From Aureisphaera sp963669405 (GTDB lineage Bacteria > Bacteroidota > Bacteroidia > Flavobacteriales > Flavobacteriaceae): 64,000 nt of DNA. The position numbers and the translations under genes are program-made. The notes beneath the pieces were generated by a model. It had not been told where the DNA came from, did no database searches, and was given only the letters and a program-made list of their open reading frames with translations. How positions within the stretch are numbered: the stretch's first letter is position 1; each line of letters starts with the position of its first letter. Location: positions 2,418,001 through 2,482,000 of the forward strand of contig CAXXHF010000002.1 in assembly GCA_963669405.2 (NCBI GenBank), written 5' to 3'. This document shows positions 59,061 through 64,000 of this stretch, piece by piece.

Positions 59061-59774
59061 ATGACAAAACTTAGTGTAAACATCAATAAAATAGCCACTT
59101 TGCGCAATGCTAGAGGTGGTTCTATGCCAGACGTTGTTCAAGCAGCAAAGGATATTCAAAAATTCGGAGGACAAGGGATCACAGTACATCCCAGACCCGA
59201 TGAGCGACATATTCGATATCAGGATGCCTATGATTTAAAATCTGTAGTAACTACCGAATATAATATTGAAGGCAACCCTATCGATAAATTTCTGGATATG
59301 GTACTAGAAATTAAACCTACGCAAGTGACTTTGGTGCCGGATGCTGTTGATGCAATCACATCTAATGCAGGTTGGGATACTGTAAAACACAAAGATTATC
59401 TTTCTGAAATAATTTCCGAATGCAAGCGAAATGGAATCCGGACTTCAATTTTTGTAGATCCCGAATTAGCCATGATCGAAGGGGCTGCTGGTACGGGAAC
59501 CGATAGAATAGAATTGTATACCGAAGCATACGCACATGAGTACGCCTTGGGAAATGAAGCGGCTGTTGTTCCCTATTCCCAATGTGCTGTAAGAGCCCAT
59601 GAAATGGGGTTGGGAATTAATGCAGGACATGATTTATCACTTCAGAACATTCGGTTTTTTAAGGAAAATGTACCGCATTTACTGGAAGTGTCCATTGGGC
59701 ATGCACTTATTTGTGAGGCGCTCTATCAAGGTTTGGAGCCTGTGGTTAAAGAATACCTTCAAAAACTTGCGTAA
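59061..59774 (+). CDS. pdxJ: Pyridoxine 5'-phosphate synthase PdxJ
   Basis: Condenses 1-deoxyxylulose 5-phosphate and aminoacetone phosphate to pyridoxine 5'-phosphate in the DXP-dependent vitamin B6 route. It is 237 aa from ATG 59061: LSVNINKIATLRNARGG, GITVHPRPDERHIRYQD, VTLVPD, GAAGTGTDRIELYTEAYA and the phosphate-site NAGHDLSLQN are all present. Its stop is followed directly by the ATG of an alpha/beta hydrolase gene. Confidence 0.97.
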   Translation: MTKLSVNINKIATLRNARGGSMPDVVQAAKDIQKFGGQGITVHPRPDERHIRYQDAYDLKSVVTTEYNIEGNPIDKFLDMVLEIKPTQVTLVPDAVDAITSNAGWDTVKHKDYLSEIISECKRNGIRTSIFVDPELAMIEGAAGTGTDRIELYTEAYAHEYALGNEAAVVPYSQCAVRAHEMGLGINAGHDLSLQNIRFFKENVPHLLEVSIGHALICEALYQGLEPVVKEYLQKLA

Positions 59775-60548
59775 ATGATCTTGCATTCACAAATCATAGG
59801 AGAAGGATACCCATTTGTTGTTTTACACGGGTTTTTGGGTATGAGTGATAATTGGAAAACCTTGGGTAAAAAATTTGCTGAGATGGGCTATGCTGTTCAT
59901 TTGGTAGATCAACGTAATCATGGCAGAAGCTTCCATAGTGATGACTTTTCATACCAAATCATGGCAGATGACCTTCTTCGGTATTGTGATTTTCATGGGC
60001 TGGAAGAAATCATCTTGCTAGGACATTCTATGGGTGGAAAAACCGCTATGGAGTTTGCTACAAAATATGAAAGCAGGGTTTCCCAATTAGTAGTAGCAGA
60101 TATTGCCCCTAAAAGCTATCCGCAGCACCATCATGAGATATTGAAAGCCTTGGGATTGCTGGATTTCAATAAAATTAAGACCCGTGGTATGGCAGATGAA
60201 GAGTTGTCGCTTTATATTAAGGACATGGGAACACGGATGTTTTTGCTTAAAAACCTGTACTGGAAAGAAAAAGGACAGCTGGGATTGCGGATGAATTTGA
60301 AAGTTCTTACCGAAAAAAATACAGAAATAGGGAAGGCCCTTCCTGAAGATAAACAATATAAAAGCCCTACCTTGTTCGTGAAAGGAGAGCATTCTAGCTA
60401 TATAGAATCCTATGATGAAATATTGTTAAAAAAGTATTTCCCTTTAGCACAACTGGCTACAGTGGAAGGAGCGGGTCATTGGTTACATGCTGATAATCCT
60501 ACAGGTTTTCTAGAAATTATTGCGAATTTCTTACAAAAAGAGATATAA
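59775..60548 (+). CDS. Alpha/beta-fold hydrolase (YbfF-like esterase)
   Basis: A 257-aa serine hydrolase. It has the oxyanion-region LHGFLGMSDNWKTLG, DQRNHGRSFHSDDFSY, the nucleophile elbow LLGHSMGGKTA, and a late His in GAGHWLHADNP; the acid residue is probably in the FVKGEHSSYI area. The pattern matches YbfF-type esterases. It starts on the base after the pdxJ stop, but nothing shows that it takes part in vitamin B6 metabolism. Confidence 0.9.
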   Translation: MILHSQIIGEGYPFVVLHGFLGMSDNWKTLGKKFAEMGYAVHLVDQRNHGRSFHSDDFSYQIMADDLLRYCDFHGLEEIILLGHSMGGKTAMEFATKYESRVSQLVVADIAPKSYPQHHHEILKALGLLDFNKIKTRGMADEELSLYIKDMGTRMFLLKNLYWKEKGQLGLRMNLKVLTEKNTEIGKALPEDKQYKSPTLFVKGEHSSYIESYDEILLKKYFPLAQLATVEGAGHWLHADNPTGFLEIIANFLQKEI

Positions 60549-60571
60549 TTTTTATAAAATTGCAGAACAGG

Positions 60572-60591
60572 TTATTATGTATGCATAATAA
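60572..60591. repeat. 8-bp inverted repeat upstream of the FadL gene
   Basis: TTATTATG and CATAATAA with a 4-base spacer, 67 bases before the FadL ATG. It has the look of a small operator; no T-run follows. Confidence 0.45.
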
Positions 60592-60658
60592 ATTTCGATA
60601 TTTATGTTGCATTTTACCGTCAAACACTGAACAAAAATTAAAACTTAACTGAATTATT

Positions 60659-61909
60659 ATGAAGAAATTAGTCTTTCTTGCTGTATGTATGCTTGCATCT
60701 GCAATGATGTATGCTGGTGGATACCGTGTGAGTCTTCAAGGGAATAAATCCCTGGCAATGGGGCATACTGGGGTAGCATTAATTGACAGTAGCGAATTGG
60801 TATTTTTCAATCCTGCGGGATTGGTGCATCTTGAGAATAAATTGAATATATCTGCGGGTGGATTCGGGGTGTTCTCTAGCGTATCTTACCAAAATGGAGC
60901 AACCGGATCCTCTACCGAAACAGATAGTCCGGTAGGAACCCCTTTCTATTTGTATGGTTCTTACCAAGTAAATGATTGGTTGGCCTTTGGTCTTGGAGTA
61001 TATACTCCTTATGGAAGTAGGGTAGAATATATGGATGATTGGGCAGGATCTCACTTGGTGAACAATATTGAATTGGCTGCCATCTTTGTGCAACCTACCG
61101 TTTCCTTTAAAATCAACGATGTACTGAGTGTTGGAGGTGGACCTATCTACGTTACAGGTTCTGTAAACTTCAACAGAAACCTATCCAGAACCCTTACCGA
61201 CATTGAAGGGAATCGTAGTGAAGTAACTATTGATGCTTCTGGAGTAAACAGTTGGGGATGGACCGCTGGAGTAATGGTTAGGGCAGGTGAAAATGTTACC
61301 ATTGGAGCCAATTACCGTTCAGAAATTATATTGGAAGCTGATGAAGCCGATGCTGATTTTGAAAACATTCCAAACTCACCGTTAACCCCTTTTGCAGACA
61401 CTTCGGCCAAGGCAAGTTTACCATTGCCAGCAGAAATGACCGTAGGGGTTTCCTATAAGTTCTGTAAAAAATGGACAGCGGCTTTCGATTTTAACCGAAC
61501 TTTCTGGGACGTGTATGAATCGTTAGATATTGACTTTGCCGATGAAAATATTCCAGATTCTTTCAACGCAAGAAACTACAAGAATGCTTCTACAGTTCGT
61601 TTCGGACTACAGTACGATGCTACTAAAATGTTTACACTAAGAGCTGGATATTACTTTGATGAGTCTCCTGTACAAGATGGATTCTTTGCGCCAGAAACAC
61701 CGCGTAACGATAGTAATGGGTACACAGCAGGACTTACTGTAAACTTGAGCGACCGTTTCCAGATAGATGCTTCTTTCCTTTACCTACACTTTAAGGAAGT
61801 AGATGCATCCTACGATGCCTATACAGAGAATGGAGTGGCTGCGCCATTTGGTGGAACCTATAAGAGTAATGCCTTTGTTCCGGGCCTTGGTGTAACCTAT
61901 AAAATGTAA
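60659..61909 (+). CDS. OmpP1/FadL family outer-membrane transporter
   Basis: A 416-aa barrel for hydrophobic compounds such as long-chain fatty acids. Signal peptide LVFLAVCMLASAMMYAGG is followed by the FadL start YRVSLQGNKSLAMGHTGVAL, with SELVFFNPAGLVHL in the hatch domain. Late markers are GLQYDATKMFTLRAGYYFD and VPGLGVTYKM at the C-terminus. The SGNH lipoprotein gene begins 16 bases later, and the pair may release and import fatty acids. Confidence 0.92.
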   Translation: MKKLVFLAVCMLASAMMYAGGYRVSLQGNKSLAMGHTGVALIDSSELVFFNPAGLVHLENKLNISAGGFGVFSSVSYQNGATGSSTETDSPVGTPFYLYGSYQVNDWLAFGLGVYTPYGSRVEYMDDWAGSHLVNNIELAAIFVQPTVSFKINDVLSVGGGPIYVTGSVNFNRNLSRTLTDIEGNRSEVTIDASGVNSWGWTAGVMVRAGENVTIGANYRSEIILEADEADADFENIPNSPLTPFADTSAKASLPLPAEMTVGVSYKFCKKWTAAFDFNRTFWDVYESLDIDFADENIPDSFNARNYKNASTVRFGLQYDATKMFTLRAGYYFDESPVQDGFFAPETPRNDSNGYTAGLTVNLSDRFQIDASFLYLHFKEVDASYDAYTENGVAAPFGGTYKSNAFVPGLGVTYKM

Positions 61910-61925
61910 TTAAATTACCGAGACG

Positions 61926-63515
61926 ATGAAAAACACATTTAAATATATAGCATTGGCAGCAGTTGTTGGATTTGCAAGCTGTGAGCCAGAATTTGAAAAT
62001 TCAGTAACCGATGCCGGTTTTTACGATACAGGTAGTGCAAACCTATCCAATTATGTAGCTGTAGGGAACTCCCTAACAGCTGGATTTGCAGACGGAGCCC
62101 TATACATCCTTGGGCAGGAGAATTCTTATCCAAACATTATGGCAGGGCAATTTGCCTTGGCAGGTGCTGGAGATTCCTTTACACAACCTTTAATGAACGA
62201 CAATCTAGGTGGATTGCTTTTGGGAGGAACTCCAGTAGCAGAAAACAGATTTGTACTTTCTACAGATGCCAATGGAAATCCGTTCCCAGCTAGGCTGGAA
62301 GGAAATCCAACCACAGATGTTACCACCAGTGCAGCTGGGCCCTACAGCAACATGGGGGTTCCCGGTGCTAAAAGTTTTCACTTGGTAGCTCCAGGTTATG
62401 GAGATGCTTCCGGAATTTTAGCCGGAACAGCCAATCCGTATTTTGCGCGTATGGCAACAAGTGCAGGAACAACCGTTGCGGGAGATGCCGCGGCTATGAG
62501 TCCTACTTTTTTCAGTCTTTGGATTGGAAATAACGATATCCTATCGTTCGCTACTTCTGGAGGAGTTGGTGTAGATCAAACTGGAAATTTAGATCCATCT
62601 ACTTACGGCCCTAATGATATTACAGACCCTAACGTATTTGGAGCTTCTTATACGGCCGTATTAGATGCTTTAATGGCTGGAGGAGCAGAAGGTATAGTAA
62701 TCAATCTACCCGATGTAACTTCCATCCCGTTCTTTACTACAGTGCCGTATGCGCCGTTAGATCCTACCAATCCAGATTTTGGGCCTCAGATTCCAACATT
62801 GAATGCTACTTATGGATTATTAAATCAGGCCTTTGCAGCCTTAGGGGTTGCTAACAGATCCATTCAATTCTCTACCACAGGACCAAGTGCTGTAGTGGTT
62901 AAAGATGAAGGATTAACAGATATTAGTACAGAACTAACACAAGCATTGGCTGCAGGTGGATTGGATTTACCTACAGCAACCATTTTTGGTTTGCAATACG
63001 GACAGGCAAGACAGGCTGATGAATCTGATTTGTTGGTATTAACAAGTTCCTCTGCAATTGGACAATTAAATACAGATCGTATGGCTGAACTAATTGCTTT
63101 TGGACTTCCAGAAGCCGATGCCGCTCAGCTATCTGTAAATGGAATTACCTATCCTATGGAAGATCAATTTGTATTGGTGCCTAGCGAACAGGAAAGCATT
63201 GCAACTGCTACCGCTGCTTACAATGCAACCATTGGAGCGTTAGCAACAGCCAGAAGCTTGATCATGATTGATGCAAGAGCAGAACTGGCCGAAGTAGCCA
63301 GCACTGGGATTCCTTACAACGGCGGTATTTTAAGCTCTACCTTTGTAACCGGGGGTGGTTTTTCTCTGGACGGGGTACACCCAACGGCAAGAGGATATGC
63401 CTTTGTAGCTAATTTGGCAATTGATGCCATTAACCGTAAATACGGTGCCAACATACCAACCGTAGACATAGGAAATTATCCTACAGTACAAGTACACAAC
63501 AACGGAGGAAACTAA
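61926..63515 (+). CDS. SGNH/GDSL-type hydrolase-like lipoprotein
   Basis: A 529-aa lipoprotein: signal with lipobox FASC (Cys19), then SGNH blocks. Block I is YVAVGNSLTAGFADG with candidate Ser49; a later block is SLWIGNNDILSF with the Gly/Asn pair; the catalytic Asp482 and His485 are in SLDGVHPTARGY. The body is Ala/Thr/Gly-rich. It should cleave an ester, perhaps a lipid or acylated glycan, at the outer membrane. The adjacent FadL porin suggests uptake of the released fatty acid (inference). A terminator-like hairpin follows. Confidence 0.88.
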   Translation: MKNTFKYIALAAVVGFASCEPEFENSVTDAGFYDTGSANLSNYVAVGNSLTAGFADGALYILGQENSYPNIMAGQFALAGAGDSFTQPLMNDNLGGLLLGGTPVAENRFVLSTDANGNPFPARLEGNPTTDVTTSAAGPYSNMGVPGAKSFHLVAPGYGDASGILAGTANPYFARMATSAGTTVAGDAAAMSPTFFSLWIGNNDILSFATSGGVGVDQTGNLDPSTYGPNDITDPNVFGASYTAVLDALMAGGAEGIVINLPDVTSIPFFTTVPYAPLDPTNPDFGPQIPTLNATYGLLNQAFAALGVANRSIQFSTTGPSAVVVKDEGLTDISTELTQALAAGGLDLPTATIFGLQYGQARQADESDLLVLTSSSAIGQLNTDRMAELIAFGLPEADAAQLSVNGITYPMEDQFVLVPSEQESIATATAAYNATIGALATARSLIMIDARAELAEVASTGIPYNGGILSSTFVTGGGFSLDGVHPTARGYAFVANLAIDAINRKYGANIPTVDIGNYPTVQVHNNGGN

Positions 63516-63534
63516 ACACTTCCCTATTTATAAA

Positions 63535-63570
63535 TAACAAAGCGCCTTCCTTGGAGGGCGCTTTGTTGTT
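63535..63570 (+). terminator. Terminator-like hairpin after the SGNH gene
   Basis: A long stem AACAAAGCGCC/GGCGCTTTGTT plus TCC/GGA with one mismatch and a short loop. The tail is only moderately T-rich. Confidence 0.7.
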
Positions 63571-63644
63571 GTGCCATATTTGTGTTGTTTTTGTGTCGAA
63601 ATAAATACGTACCTTAATCTTTTAAACAACTAAAACCGCACAAT

Positions 63645-64000
63645 ATGAAACAAATTATTTCCTTGGGGAGGGAAATAAAAATGATTTCCTTCCTAATCTG
63701 TCTACTCATGGCAGGTACTTCTGTCACAGCACAAATAGGCGAAGAATGCCTTTTTGATAGTACTGCACTCGGTAATCCAGACCCTAATCCCACAGGGATA
63801 TATTCCTATAGCACCGATGTTAACCTTTTAAATAGTTTTGATCCTATCGTGTTCAATATATTTTTTTGGGGCATTAATGATGGAAATGGAAACCCGGGTG
63901 TATTAGAACTGGATGAAGAACATTGCCTGACCACTGTAGCACACCTGAATAGGATTTACAATGAGTTTGGAATCTTCTTTAAGTATCATGGAATGGATAT
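63645..64000 (+). CDS. Secreted protein, 3' end cut by the window; M43/cytophagalysin-like start possible
   Basis: An open frame of 118 codons from ATG 63645 to the window end with no stop. It begins with a signal peptide (MISFLICLLMAGTSVTAQ) and continues IGEECLFDSTALGNP, VFNIFFWGINDGNGNPG and TTVAHLNRIYNEFGIFFKYHG. The last part resembles the N-terminal region of secreted M43-type (cytophagalysin) metalloproteases, where a helix with LN..Y/F..F precedes the catalytic domain. The catalytic motif is beyond the window, so this is tentative. Confidence 0.7.
   Translation, partial: MKQIISLGREIKMISFLICLLMAGTSVTAQIGEECLFDSTALGNPDPNPTGIYSYSTDVNLLNSFDPIVFNIFFWGINDGNGNPGVLELDEEHCLTTVAHLNRIYNEFGIFFKYHGMD

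Noticed and set aside
1..64000. tRNA, rRNA, riboswitch or CRISPR arrays
   Set aside because: No cloverleaf-like gene, conserved rRNA stretch, known aptamer pattern or regularly spaced repeat array was recognised by eye on either strand; a covariance-model search would be needed to exclude small RNAs.

Overview
This window is a chromosomal segment of a marine-type Flavobacteriaceae (Bacteroidota) bacterium; I would not name a genus. The reasons are a type IX secretion (T9SS) and gliding set (SprA, RemB, PorP/SprF, type A and type B sorting domains), many TAnnTTTG-type -7 promoter boxes typical of the phylum, few clear Shine-Dalgarno sites, several TTG/GTG starts, and a base composition of roughly 35-40% G+C outside one anomalous block. 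No tRNA, rRNA, CRISPR array, insertion sequence or prophage gene was recognised. No gap between genes exceeds about 225 bases.

Layout. 1-7.2 kb: 3' part of ruvB, a cytochrome P450, a secreted DM13/T9SS protein, queG, the malic enzyme maeB and ruvA. 7.2-19.3 kb: a motility/secretion block, sprA (2474 aa translocon), gcvH, a VanZ-like membrane protein, two TonB-type proteins and remB, whose N-terminus resembles the TonB C-terminal domain of its two neighbours. 19.3-25.6 kb: a metallo-beta-lactamase-fold hydrolase, then a terminal-oxidase cluster (ctaB, two subunit III-type proteins, subunit IV, a cysteine-less SCO-like protein, a true SCO, a DUF420/CtaM-like protein and a 76-aa CxxC membrane protein). 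25.7-33.6 kb: a MacB-type efflux operon (ATPase, two permeases, adaptor, TolC-like protein, second adaptor) running into tsaB. 33.6-39.5 kb, minus strand: three tandem secreted paralogues of unknown function, a DUF255 lipoprotein, a dodecin and an Nfu-type iron-sulfur scaffold.

39.5-46.2 kb: a 1875-aa T9SS type B surface protein with twelve Asp-rich repeats, followed after 10 bases by its likely PorP/SprF partner. About 4.27 kb of this gene (roughly 40880-45150) is strikingly G+C rich, while its own N-terminal third and both neighbours are A+T rich. This is the strongest anomaly in the window. 46.2-51.8 kb: a VWA lipoprotein (minus), a TPR-LytS histidine kinase with its LytTR regulator, a gamma-type carbonic anhydrase, and murI (minus). 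51.9-59.0 kb, minus strand: the envelope cluster CBS protein-nadK, then DUF6089-uppS-bamA-ompH-ompH. 59.0-64 kb: pdxJ, an alpha/beta hydrolase, a FadL-type porin paired with an SGNH lipoprotein, and the start of a secreted protein cut by the window end.

How it fits together. SprA is the outer-membrane T9SS channel. The type A protein (2442), the repeat protein (39528) and perhaps the protein at the right edge are likely cargo. SprF and RemB connect this export to surface attachment and gliding. BamA with the two OmpH/Skp proteins would assemble the many beta-barrels encoded here (SprA, RemB, SprF, FadL, TolC-like). The rest is housekeeping: recombination, queuosine, t6A, Fe-S, NAD(P), PLP, peptidoglycan and respiration.
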